This document shows positions 1 through 7,119 of a stretch of DNA of 21,162 nucleotides, piece after piece. The stretch covers positions 1-21,162 of the forward strand of contig CBDTTM010000025.1 in the NCBI GenBank assembly GCA_965363355.1. The letters run 5' to 3'. The number at the start of each line of letters is the position of its first letter. The stretch's first letter is position 1. Position numbers and translations under genes: made by a program. The notes under the pieces were generated by a model, which was not told the origin of the DNA, ran no database searches, and saw only the letters and a program-made list of their open reading frames with translations. This stretch comes from CBDTTM01 sp965363355 (GTDB taxonomy: Bacteria; Bacillota; Negativicutes; Selenomonadales; Selenomonadaceae).

Positions 1-1341
1 GGGGCACAGCGTTTTGCCTATATTTCCGCCATCTATACCTTTATCCTCGTATTATACGGAACCTACTTGACGAGAAGCGGCGTCCTCAGCGACTTTTCTG
101 TCCATTCATTCGGCAAGGACAGCAGCGCTTCGACCATGGCTTTTTTGATTGGTGCAATCGCGCTGCTTGCCACACTAGTTCTAGCCGTCAAATGGTCTAC
201 GATTTTTGCTGGAAAAATCTATGACAGCCTATGCAGCCGTGAATTTTTGTTGACGGCAGGTGCTGCTGCACTGATGGGGCTCGCCATACTCGTACTCATT
301 GGTACGTCGACCCCGCTTTTAAGCCAGCTGCTCGGAAAACCGCAGAGCATCAACCCTGATTTTTACAATCATTGCACGCTGCCACTGGCCGCCATCTTAC
401 TATTTTTGGCAATACTTGGAACTCGGCAAAAATGGGATGCACAAAATATTCTTGGCCAAGCACTGCGCCCGATCTTCCTGGCAGCAATCGTCCTCGCCGC
501 GGCAATTTCATTTGTCTACAGCTTAACCAATCCACTGGTTATTTTGACGGTCATCTTCGCCTTGGCACTGCTTCTTTCAAGCATCCTAAAGCTCTGCCAG
601 CGGCAAGCCATGGCTTCGGTCCTCGGGCATCTTGGCCTATCCGTCCTTTGCCTTGGAGTTCTCTTATCTTCCCTCGCAGCGGAAAAAACGACGATTGCGA
701 TGCAGCCGGGTGAAAGCATTGCTGTTTTTGGTGAAGAACTTCGTTATGATGGCATCGATGATTCTGACCCAGAACAAAAAAAACAGCTATTTTCTGTTCT
801 TCCAGAAAACAAGCAGATAACAGCGTTGACGAAATACACGCCGGATGGCCGCGAAGCCGCTCATGAACCGGCTATTTATCGCACATTGCAAGGGGATCTA
901 TACTTGTCTCCAAGCCAAAAACAAGCCCCCGAAAAACAATTGCTTCGCCTTGCCATGAATGAACCAAAAGAGCTAGATGGCACGACCTATTGTCTAAAAT
1001 CCATCCGTATGGATGCCTCTAGTCCTGAAGCACTCAAATTCATCGCTGCAATATCCTTGCGTTCAGCAAAAGGAGAAACGAACTATGAGCTCGCCATGGT
1101 CCACGACAATGGCTCTTTTCAGTCAGAACCGGTCCAAACACCAGACGATCTTGAAATCTCTTTACAAGCACTCAATAAGGATAAACAGGAAATCTCCATT
1201 GCCGTACAAGATATAAAGGCAACTGACTCCCCTGAGCTTGACGTAAGCTTCAAGCCCATGATTTTCTTAGTTTGGCTAGGCTGCGCGCTCATCACTTTAA
1301 GCTGCTTTCTCGCTTTTGCCAAAAATTTCTGTCGCAAATAA
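1..1341 (+). CDS. ccmF: CcmF-like cytochrome c-type heme lyase, 5'-truncated by window edge
   Basis: An open frame runs in from base 1 and ends at TAA 1339-1341 (446 codons visible), so the true start lies outside the window. An in-frame TTG at 67 is not the start, because coding continues upstream of it. CcmF/NrfE proteins are membrane components of cytochrome c maturation system I that attach heme to apocytochrome CxxCH motifs on the outer face of the membrane. The segment GTYLTRSGVLSDFSVHSF (about visible residues 20-37) matches the CcmF signature TRSGVLxSVHxF that follows the tryptophan-rich heme-binding region. Several hydrophobic helices follow, then a long soluble extracytoplasmic stretch (about residues 230-415) and one last membrane helix ending in a basic tail, as in CcmF. 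The WWD region itself is outside the window. It ends at a shared terminator facing the minus-strand regulators. I am fairly sure of the family; the partner ccm genes are presumably to the left. Confidence 0.85.
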   Translation, partial: GAQRFAYISAIYTFILVLYGTYLTRSGVLSDFSVHSFGKDSSASTMAFLIGAIALLATLVLAVKWSTIFAGKIYDSLCSREFLLTAGAAALMGLAILVLIGTSTPLLSQLLGKPQSINPDFYNHCTLPLAAILLFLAILGTRQKWDAQNILGQALRPIFLAAIVLAAAISFVYSLTNPLVILTVIFALALLLSSILKLCQRQAMASVLGHLGLSVLCLGVLLSSLAAEKTTIAMQPGESIAVFGEELRYDGIDDSDPEQKKQLFSVLPENKQITALTKYTPDGREAAHEPAIYRTLQGDLYLSPSQKQAPEKQLLRLAMNEPKELDGTTYCLKSIRMDASSPEALKFIAAISLRSAKGETNYELAMVHDNGSFQSEPVQTPDDLEISLQALNKDKQEISIAVQDIKATDSPELDVSFKPMIFLVWLGCALITLSCFLAFAKNFCRK

Positions 1342-1370
1342 AAAACGGAAGACCTTCCAGCTTCCCCAAT

Positions 1371-1455
1371 AAAAAGACACTTGCAAAAAACGGTTCGAAA
1401 AAGTTAGATTAAATACAGTCAACTTTTTCGAGCACAGTTCACGCAAGTGCCTTTT
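1371..1455. terminator. Nested bidirectional intrinsic terminator between ccmF and the regulator pair
   Basis: Outer arms 1378-1384 (CACTTGC) and 1443-1449 (GCAAGTG) pair, extended by an A-run on the left and a T-run on the right. Inside sits a perfect 11-bp inverted repeat, TCGAAAAAGTT at 1395-1405 and AACTTTTTCGA at 1421-1431. It lies between two convergent genes, 29 bases after the ccmF stop and just beyond the minus-strand stop at 1456. Plausible terminator in both directions; the inner stem is an additional hairpin. Confidence 0.75.
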
Positions 1456-2640
1456 TTATTTGCTTTTTCCCCGGCAAGCTTCTTCTGTAATAAATGAAGC
1501 CCGATTCAAGACATCCCAAACTTTCATTGCTGCAAACATATCGCTTTGTCCTTTGCCGCCAGCCAAATCGAGTCCGAGCATTTTTTCTATTTTTTCGTAA
1601 CGATAATGGATGGTATTGACATGGGCAAACATTTCTTTCGCTGTTTTTGCCCAGTTGAAACCATTTTTAAGTAAAATACGAAGCGTATCGATCAATTGCA
1701 GTTTCATATCTCGATCATAGGTGATGATGGGGCCGAGCGTTTCTGCTACATAAGCTTTAAGCTCACCGATTTCACGAGAAAAAATAACCGAGAAAATCCC
1801 CATATCATCAAATAATTGCAAAGAAACGGGTGTCGGATTTTCTGAAAATGCGAGAGCGATCTTTGCTTCGATATAAGAATGATGCAGCTTCGCCAGTTGA
1901 TAAAAGCGTCCGACGCCGCCAACCAGCTTTATATTGAGCTCAGCTTCAAGCTGACCCTTATAACTCTCTGCCAGCAATTTGATTTCATTGCCCAATATCG
2001 GCATTTCTGCGGGTAAGATCAAAACCAAGGTCTTATGCCATAAAACAGGACTGAAACGTCCTGCTTTAAGCCGGCAACGCTCGATATCCAGCAAAGAGAT
2101 TTCCGCTTCCCCAGTTACTGGCTCAAGCAGCAAAATACCGTAGTAGCGATCTGCCTTCAGATGCATCTTATGAAAACCTATGATGTCATGGATATTCGCG
2201 CTGCTTTGGACCAACGCTTCCGCCAAGTTTTTCTCAAGGCGCTCCGCCTGACGTTTCGCCTGCATCTGCATGTCGAGATACGTCTGCAATGCCAGTCGAC
2301 GCTGGCAAAACAAATGGATTTTTTTGCTGATTTCTGTCATCTCCGTTTGACAGAAACACACGCGCAAAACTTCGGCCTTTTCGGTAAACTCATAAAAAAG
2401 CCATTTGTTCTCTCGATGATAATAGTATTCAAGCGAACTGAGCTTTGGCATATTGTGCAGCTGAGCTTGCAGCAAAGCCATATCCGGAGCTAACGCATGA
2501 CTCCACAATGCCATGCCGGCGGCATCGATAAACACTAAGGGCTGCCCGATTTCTGCAGCCAAATCTGCCGCCAGTGCCTCGATGCCGCCGGTGATGAGAA
2601 GTTCCAAAAAATGCTCGTCTAACTCTGTTTGTTTTTCCAT
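1456..2640 (-). CDS. PucR/CdaR-family transcriptional regulator (second of a tandem pair)
   Basis: This 394-residue protein ends in the PucR-type helix-turn-helix: a DTLRILLKNGFNWAKTA helix, then HVNTIHYRYEKIEKMLGLDL (about residues 318-357). A middle region with GGVGRFYQLAKLHHSYIEAKIAL (about 240-265) matches the degenerate GGDEF-like domain of CdaR-type regulators. The first 130 residues would be the sensory part; I do not recognise a specific ligand domain. Family members bind DNA and usually activate catabolic genes for sugar diacids, purines or amino acids. The start at 2640 has GGGGAGTG about 8 bases upstream and lies only 6 bases after the stop of the preceding paralogue, so the two are co-transcribed. 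Family assignment is firm, target genes unknown. The nearby reductase gene upstream on the same strand is the natural candidate. Confidence 0.85.
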   Translation of the reverse strand: MEKQTELDEHFLELLITGGIEALAADLAAEIGQPLVFIDAAGMALWSHALAPDMALLQAQLHNMPKLSSLEYYYHRENKWLFYEFTEKAEVLRVCFCQTEMTEISKKIHLFCQRRLALQTYLDMQMQAKRQAERLEKNLAEALVQSSANIHDIIGFHKMHLKADRYYGILLLEPVTGEAEISLLDIERCRLKAGRFSPVLWHKTLVLILPAEMPILGNEIKLLAESYKGQLEAELNIKLVGGVGRFYQLAKLHHSYIEAKIALAFSENPTPVSLQLFDDMGIFSVIFSREIGELKAYVAETLGPIITYDRDMKLQLIDTLRILLKNGFNWAKTAKEMFAHVNTIHYRYEKIEKMLGLDLAGGKGQSDMFAAMKVWDVLNRASFITEEACRGKSK

Positions 2641-2646
2641 CTTCTT

Positions 2647-3873
2647 TCACTCCCCACCATTTTTTCCCGCAGCTTTATCGAGGAAACCAACATAGGCATC
2701 ATCGAGTACCCCCAAGGCTTTTAATACATCCCAGATTTTGATCGCCACAAACAATTCAAATTTATGTGCGGCTTTTTGCACCTCGAAGCCTAGCAGCTTT
2801 TCAATGCGCTCTACCCGGTAATAGATCGTATTGACATGCACGCCGCATTTTTCTGCAGTATCCTTCCAGTTCAATCCATTGTCGAGCAAAATCCTCAAGG
2901 TATTCAAGAAACTCGCATTCTTTTGGTTATCATACGATAGAATCGGACCGAGCCCATCATATACATAACGCCTATTTTCTTCCTGACTGCGGCTGAATAT
3001 ATAGCGAAAAAAGCCCATATCAGAAAAGCGCTGTACGTAACCGCCTTCAGCCAATATCCCCTTAAAAGCCAGCGCGATCCTTGCCTCGCGATAACTTGCT
3101 TCGAGTTGGTTAAGCGGGTAGATCTGCCCGATACCGACAGCAAGCTCGACGCCTAGTTCTTTGGCTACAATATCCTTAAAGACTTCGGACACACGAAGTT
3201 CTGGCCATTCTTTACGAATTTCAAACGTCTCATTTTCATAAAGTGCCGGAATGATATGGACGAGGTTCCCCCGCCAATAAATCGGTCGCATCGAAGGCAG
3301 TTGGTTGCTTTCCGTATAAACCACCATGCGCTCAACAATCTGTTGGATCTGATTGCGCTCGAGTTCACCTTTGGGCTGAAGCAGTTGGATTACATAGGGC
3401 TTATCCTTATTCAAATTAAAGTGGCCCAGTGATAAAAAATCATTATGCAAATGGCTCTCTCCACCAAAAAGCTGTTCCATCAAATCCGTTTCGACGGACT
3501 CAAACAAGCGTTGTGCCTCTTGCTGTGACTGCCAATAAAAAGCCATCGCTAGCGTTGTCACCTCAAGGACCTGACGAATAACCGCTATAGACTCGGCCGC
3601 GCATTCTACAACTGCCAGCAAGGGCTGAGGCTTCTCCGTCAGCCCATAAAGGAATATTCCTCGCTCATCATAGAATTCTCTTGACCCGGCAGGCAAAACT
3701 CGGTATAAATCCAAAGGTTGCCGCAGCCCTTGACTACGACAAAGCACTTTTCCTTGTCCATCAAATACGGCCCATTCCCGTTTAAGACGTTTTTGCAAAA
3801 AAGCCACGATCTCTGGCAGGCCTTGTTCGCGGACTGCCTTGAGAAGGTCGAGCTTTGAAACTATTTTTTCCAT
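2647..3873 (-). CDS. PucR/CdaR-family transcriptional regulator (first of a tandem pair)
   Basis: A 408-residue paralogue of the next gene downstream. The C-terminal motif NTLRILLDNGLNWKDTA followed by HVNTIYYRVERIEKLLGFEV is the PucR HTH, and AVGIGQIYPLNQLEASYREA marks the central GGDEF-like domain. The two proteins align colinearly over their whole length, including short stretches such as the FSDMGFFRYIFSR / FDDMGIFSVIFSR segment, which points to an old tandem duplication. The start at 3873 carries GGAGGTG 5-8 bases upstream. A perfect dyad (3890-3906) sits 17 bases before the start and may be an autoregulatory operator. The gene lies between the terminator of the flavin reductase gene and its own paralogue. 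Whether the two form hetero-oligomers is unknown. Confidence 0.86.
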   Translation of the reverse strand: MEKIVSKLDLLKAVREQGLPEIVAFLQKRLKREWAVFDGQGKVLCRSQGLRQPLDLYRVLPAGSREFYDERGIFLYGLTEKPQPLLAVVECAAESIAVIRQVLEVTTLAMAFYWQSQQEAQRLFESVETDLMEQLFGGESHLHNDFLSLGHFNLNKDKPYVIQLLQPKGELERNQIQQIVERMVVYTESNQLPSMRPIYWRGNLVHIIPALYENETFEIRKEWPELRVSEVFKDIVAKELGVELAVGIGQIYPLNQLEASYREARIALAFKGILAEGGYVQRFSDMGFFRYIFSRSQEENRRYVYDGLGPILSYDNQKNASFLNTLRILLDNGLNWKDTAEKCGVHVNTIYYRVERIEKLLGFEVQKAAHKFELFVAIKIWDVLKALGVLDDAYVGFLDKAAGKNGGE

Positions 3874-3889
3874 AAAACACCTCCGGCAA

Positions 3890-3906
3890 GCAAAATATCA
3901 TTTTGC
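3890..3906. promoter_or_regulatory. Perfect 7-bp dyad, candidate operator for the regulator pair
   Basis: GCAAAATATCATTTTGC reads as two 7-base arms around ATC. It lies 17 bases upstream of the first regulator's start codon and next to its ribosome binding site. Position and symmetry suit a repressor-type operator or a small leader hairpin. The half-site ATTTTGCC at its right end recurs at 5864-5871 in front of the reductase gene. Function is inferred from position only. Confidence 0.35.
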
Positions 3907-3937
3907 CCTAAACTCTGAGCACTTCTGCTCCCTACGG

Positions 3938-3972
3938 AAAAAAGAGACTGCTCAGGAACACAGTCTCTTTAC
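3938..3972 (-). terminator. Intrinsic terminator of the flavin reductase gene
   Basis: Arms 3941-3950 (AAAGAGACTG) and 3961-3970 (CAGTCTCTTT) form a 10-bp stem with a 10-base loop. On the minus strand the stem is followed by a run of six T. It lies about 20 bases past the reductase stop codon, so the reductase and the two regulators are probably separate transcription units. Confidence 0.8.
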
Positions 3973-3990
3973 TCATTATACATTTAAGTT

Positions 3991-5688
3991 CTATTTCAAA
4001 ATATTTTTTCCTGCCAAATAGCCAAAGGTATAGGCCCGGCCATGGCTGTTTCCCATCATGGTCACGCAATAATCGTTGGCGTAATAGTTTCCGGAAGCAT
4101 TGCCCGCCGCATATAGTCCGGCAATAACCTTTTTGTTTTCATCAAGGACCTGCATATTTTCATTGATCTTTAGCCCGCCCAAGGTAACGAGCAAGGCCAT
4201 AGAAATATGTGCCGCATAAAATGGCGGTTTTTCTATCGTCGTCAGACAAGTATTGCGCTTGTAAAAATCTTCATCAAAATCTTTTTTCTTGAGTTCGTTA
4301 TAGCGATCTACCGATGCTTTGAGCTTTTCAAACGGCATGTTCATCTTCTGCGCCAGTTCTTCTAATGTATTGGCCGATTTGACGACATTATCATCGATGA
4401 GCTGCTGCAGCCTCTTTGGATCGTGGTAGACGCTCTTTAGGGATTTACAAGCTGTTTGATGAAATTCCGGCGCTTCCTCCGGCCATTTTGCATCCCAGAC
4501 ATTCCAGCGCGTATGGTCATTTTCCTGCCGCGTGCTGTTGGCGATGTACGCATAAGGAAGATCTTCATTGGCAAATCGATCTCCGTCGACATTGAGCCCC
4601 AGCCAAGGCTGGCGCATAACGGAATCCGCAAGCCCTGGAGCATCGACCATACCAAAATCGAAATACATCGGTGCATGGGGCGCTTCGTCCATCGCCCCGC
4701 CGACCCACATACCCATTTTCTGCCCATCACCAGTATTGGCTTTGCTTGGATAGAGGTTGATTTTGACCGTTTCACTGCTTGGAATATAATATTTCAACAT
4801 TTCCTTATCATTGCCATAATCGCCCGTGCAAAGAATGATGCCCTTCTTGCCACTGAATTTTATATATTTGCCATCTTTGCCTTTTGCTATGACTGCACTG
4901 ACTCGGCCATTATCACCCTGCTCACGTGCCAGCTGGACGGCCGGAGTATCAAAATGAATGTCTACGCCTTTTTGCTGAGCAGTGGATTGAAGTGTGTATG
5001 CCACCGCAATAACGGGATTGCCGCCAATCATTCCCTTTGGTGCTTTTTCAATCGCCTCTGCCGACGGCTCTAAGACAAACGTCATTGTCGGAAAGGTAGG
5101 CAGCGTCGCCCCTTCGGCTACCATTTCGTCCTGTGTCCAAACATGCTGGACCTTACAGCCGGCTTTAAGCGCCATATCGAGCAGCCAGTCATTGACTTTG
5201 CCGCTTTCATTGACCCATTTCATAACGACCCGCTGATTGCCTTTATAGGCTGCATAACGCATGATTTCACGCGTAGCCATGACTTTATCGATGTGGATGC
5301 CGACGCTTTTTTGAGAGCTCGAATCGATTGCCCCATAGTCGTAACCGCGAAAATTGACATTTGGCGTTTTTTCCAGCACGATGACCTTTGCCCCTTCTTC
5401 TGCCGCCGAAATAGCTGCACAAAGGCCCGACATTCCCGCCCCGACAACGATGACATCGGCCTCTTTTGTCGAGGCGATCTCACTGTCTTTGATCGGCTCT
5501 GGTGCCGTCAAAAAAGACGGCTTCCCATTTGCTGCTTTATCGCTGCCTGGATCGCGCTTGCGGCCGTTGCCACAACCACCCATCAAGAGCCCAGAGGCCA
5601 TGACCCCAGCCATGGTAAAGGCTCCGCTTTTCAAAAAATTCCGTCGTGATATCCCATGTTTTCCATCTCTATCATCTTGTACTGACAT
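3991..5688 (-). CDS. Tat-exported lipoprotein FAD-dependent reductase (fumarate reductase flavoprotein-like)
   Basis: The 565-residue protein has a twin-arginine signal (SRRNFLK, RR at 15-16), a hydrophobic stretch and a lipobox-like LLMGGC (Cys39), so it should be a lipid-anchored protein outside the cytoplasm. An FAD Rossmann motif, VVGAGMSG, follows at about 80-88, with an acidic strand end (VIVLEK), and the C-terminus has GLYAAGNASGNYY, the second FAD contact of the fumarate reductase/succinate dehydrogenase flavoprotein family. No heme-binding CxxCH and no FMN-attachment domain is seen, unlike flavocytochrome c or urocanate reductase. The usual fumarate-binding HTMGG and NRLGG segments are changed (LLVTLGG and MGNSHGR), so the substrate is probably not fumarate. 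I chose the start at 5688 because GGGGGA lies 7 bases upstream; a further 11 in-frame codons to 5721 lack a good ribosome site. Family is firm, substrate unknown. Confidence 0.82.
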   Translation of the reverse strand: MSVQDDRDGKHGISRRNFLKSGAFTMAGVMASGLLMGGCGNGRKRDPGSDKAANGKPSFLTAPEPIKDSEIASTKEADVIVVGAGMSGLCAAISAAEEGAKVIVLEKTPNVNFRGYDYGAIDSSSQKSVGIHIDKVMATREIMRYAAYKGNQRVVMKWVNESGKVNDWLLDMALKAGCKVQHVWTQDEMVAEGATLPTFPTMTFVLEPSAEAIEKAPKGMIGGNPVIAVAYTLQSTAQQKGVDIHFDTPAVQLAREQGDNGRVSAVIAKGKDGKYIKFSGKKGIILCTGDYGNDKEMLKYYIPSSETVKINLYPSKANTGDGQKMGMWVGGAMDEAPHAPMYFDFGMVDAPGLADSVMRQPWLGLNVDGDRFANEDLPYAYIANSTRQENDHTRWNVWDAKWPEEAPEFHQTACKSLKSVYHDPKRLQQLIDDNVVKSANTLEELAQKMNMPFEKLKASVDRYNELKKKDFDEDFYKRNTCLTTIEKPPFYAAHISMALLVTLGGLKINENMQVLDENKKVIAGLYAAGNASGNYYANDYCVTMMGNSHGRAYTFGYLAGKNILK

Positions 5689-6113
5689 GCAAAATTCCCC
5701 CAAACGCTTTTTCTTTATCATATTTTGATAGCAAACCTGAAGCTGGTGCGCTTTCTCTCAAACAACCCACCATTTTTCCGCAAGCAGCCTTCATATCATT
5801 GCAATTGCATAATCTTATCATAACAGTTGATTATGATTGAGTCATCTTGCATTCCTACGGAATATTTTGCCCTTTAGTTGTATACATCAACGGATACATC
5901 GCCTCCGTACTCGTGCATTCCGCTTGTATTTCTTATCTTAAAAGTCACTCTTTTCTTGTCAGTATAAATCTTGCTTCGATTTTCATGTCCTCAAAACTAT
6001 TGTAAAATACACTAGGCTTTTTTCATTTCATTTGTATTTTTCTACAATGTTTTTCTTCTATTATGCTGTATTAAAATATTTCTTTAATAACTGCAAAACA
6101 AATTGAATTCCGT
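5689..6113. other. Gene-free divergent regulatory region
   Basis: This AT-rich stretch separates the minus-strand reductase from the plus-strand phosphatase, and I see no convincing gene in it. It holds several dyads: the 10-bp palindrome TGCAATTGCA (5800-5809), a 7-bp inverted repeat CATAATC/GATTATG (5808-5814 and 5829-5835), ATTCC-TAC-GGAAT (5851-5863), and an imperfect long dyad ATTGTAAAATAC / GTATTTTTCTACAAT (5999-6048). A weak minus-strand promoter candidate (CTGACA near 5953, 17-base spacer) could serve the reductase. Binding proteins are unknown. Confidence 0.4.
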
Positions 6114-6119
6114 TATAAT
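6091..6119 (+). promoter_or_regulatory. Probable sigma-A promoter of the PHP phosphatase gene
   Basis: A perfect -10 box, TATAAT, lies at 6114-6119, about 40 bases before the start codon. The hexamer 17 bases upstream (CTGCAA, 6091-6096) is a poor -35, matching TTGACA at three positions. Position and the exact -10 support the call. Confidence 0.5.
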
Positions 6120-6159
6120 AGAAAACAGAGTCGAAAAGCTGGAAAGAAGGTCTTTTTAA

Positions 6160-6867
6160 ATGAAAGATATATTAGATGTACATATGCATACCCTGATGAG
6201 CGGACATGCTTACAGCACTATCCGCGAAATGACGGCTGCAGCAAAAAAAAGCGGGCTAGAGCTCATCGGTATCACAGAACACGCGCCTATGATGCCGGGA
6301 ACCTGCCACGAAATATATTTCCATAACTTCAAGGTCATCGCCCGCGATGCCTATGAAGTTCCATTGCTCCTTGGCAGTGAACTCAACATCATCGACTACA
6401 AAGGCAATGTCGACCTCAAAGACGACGTACTGGCAAAACTAGATTATGCCATTGCCAGCCTGCATGAACCATGCCTTGATCCTGGCAGCATCGAAGAAAA
6501 CACCGCCGCGGTCATTGGCGCAATGAAAAATCCTTATATAAAGATCATCGGACACCCCGATAACGGGAATTATCCCCTAGATTATGAAGCAGTTGTCAAA
6601 GCAGCCAAAGAATACAATGTTTTGCTTGAAGTCAACAACAGCTCTTATCATCCACTATCAGGACGCATCAATTCGCGAAAAAATGCGTTGATCATGCTGG
6701 GTTTATGCAAGCAGTATGAAGTCTCCGTCATCATGGACAGCGATGCCCATATCGATCTTGATGTCGGCAACCATGAATTCTCTCAGTCCGTTCTATCAGA
6801 AGCCAACTTCCCAGAAAGCTTGGTCGTCAACACCGATGTGAAAAAGTTCCAAAAATTTTTGGATTGA
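6160..6867 (+). CDS. PHP-domain phosphatase/phosphoesterase, YcdX-like
   Basis: This 235-residue protein opens with DVHMHT (His8, His10) and SGHAYS (His16), followed by ITEHAP (Glu40, His41), GSELN, SLHEP, GHPDNG and MDSDAH. Together these give the clustered His/Asp/Glu ligands of a trinuclear metal site in PHP phosphoesterases. The HMHTxxSxHAYS opening and the overall length (about 240) are those of YcdX-type phosphatases rather than histidinol phosphatase or the polymerase PHP domain. It should be a soluble cytoplasmic hydrolase; its physiological substrate is not known to me. The start has AGAAGG 10 bases upstream, and a TATAAT box lies 40 bases upstream. It is monocistronic: a terminator begins 10 bases after the stop. 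Confidence 0.85.
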   Translation: MKDILDVHMHTLMSGHAYSTIREMTAAAKKSGLELIGITEHAPMMPGTCHEIYFHNFKVIARDAYEVPLLLGSELNIIDYKGNVDLKDDVLAKLDYAIASLHEPCLDPGSIEENTAAVIGAMKNPYIKIIGHPDNGNYPLDYEAVVKAAKEYNVLLEVNNSSYHPLSGRINSRKNALIMLGLCKQYEVSVIMDSDAHIDLDVGNHEFSQSVLSEANFPESLVVNTDVKKFQKFLD

Positions 6868-6877
6868 TAGCTCAATT

Positions 6878-6915
6878 AAACACACAGGCGATTATGATCT
6901 CGCCTGTGTGTTTTT
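6878..6915 (+). terminator. Strong intrinsic terminator of the PHP gene
   Basis: Arms AAACACACAGGCG (6878-6890) and CGCCTGTGTGTTT (6901-6913) pair perfectly over 13 bp around a 10-base loop, and the right arm runs into a T-tract. It isolates the PHP gene from the chemoreceptor pair. Confidence 0.9.
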
Positions 6916-6938
6916 CGCCTATTTATTCCCCGTTAATA

Positions 6939-6952
6939 TGAAAGCGTTTTCA
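6939..6952. promoter_or_regulatory. cre-like catabolite control site
   Basis: TGAAAGCGTTTTCA matches the CcpA consensus TGWAANCGNTNWCA at every position and is nearly palindromic (extended arms ATGAAA / TTTCAT at 6938-6953). It lies about 170 bases upstream of the chemoreceptor start and after the PHP terminator. The binder could be CcpA or another LacI-family protein. Whether it represses or activates depends on a start site I cannot place. Confidence 0.65.
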
Positions 6953-7119
6953 TTCCATCTTTGTTTTTGCAGGTTTTTTCACTTTTATGGCGAATATATT
7001 TAACATAAAGTTTACGCCAGTATCTATGCACGTTTTGAACCCGTAAATAATAGATTCCATTTTCTAAAATAAATTTATTATTTAAAAGCTCGGAAAATTT
7101 TAATTATTGAGGTGAGGAA

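Noticed and set aside
4456..5073. 205-codon plus-strand open frame
   Set aside because: Antisense to the flavin reductase with no recognisable domain.
5689..5721. Extended start of the flavin reductase
   Set aside because: The upstream ATG has no good ribosome site, while ATG 5688 has GGGGGA at proper distance and gives a normal Tat signal.
7014..7050. Sigma-28-type promoter for the chemoreceptor
   Set aside because: A TAAAG stretch occurs but no GCCGATAA-like -10 follows at the right distance.
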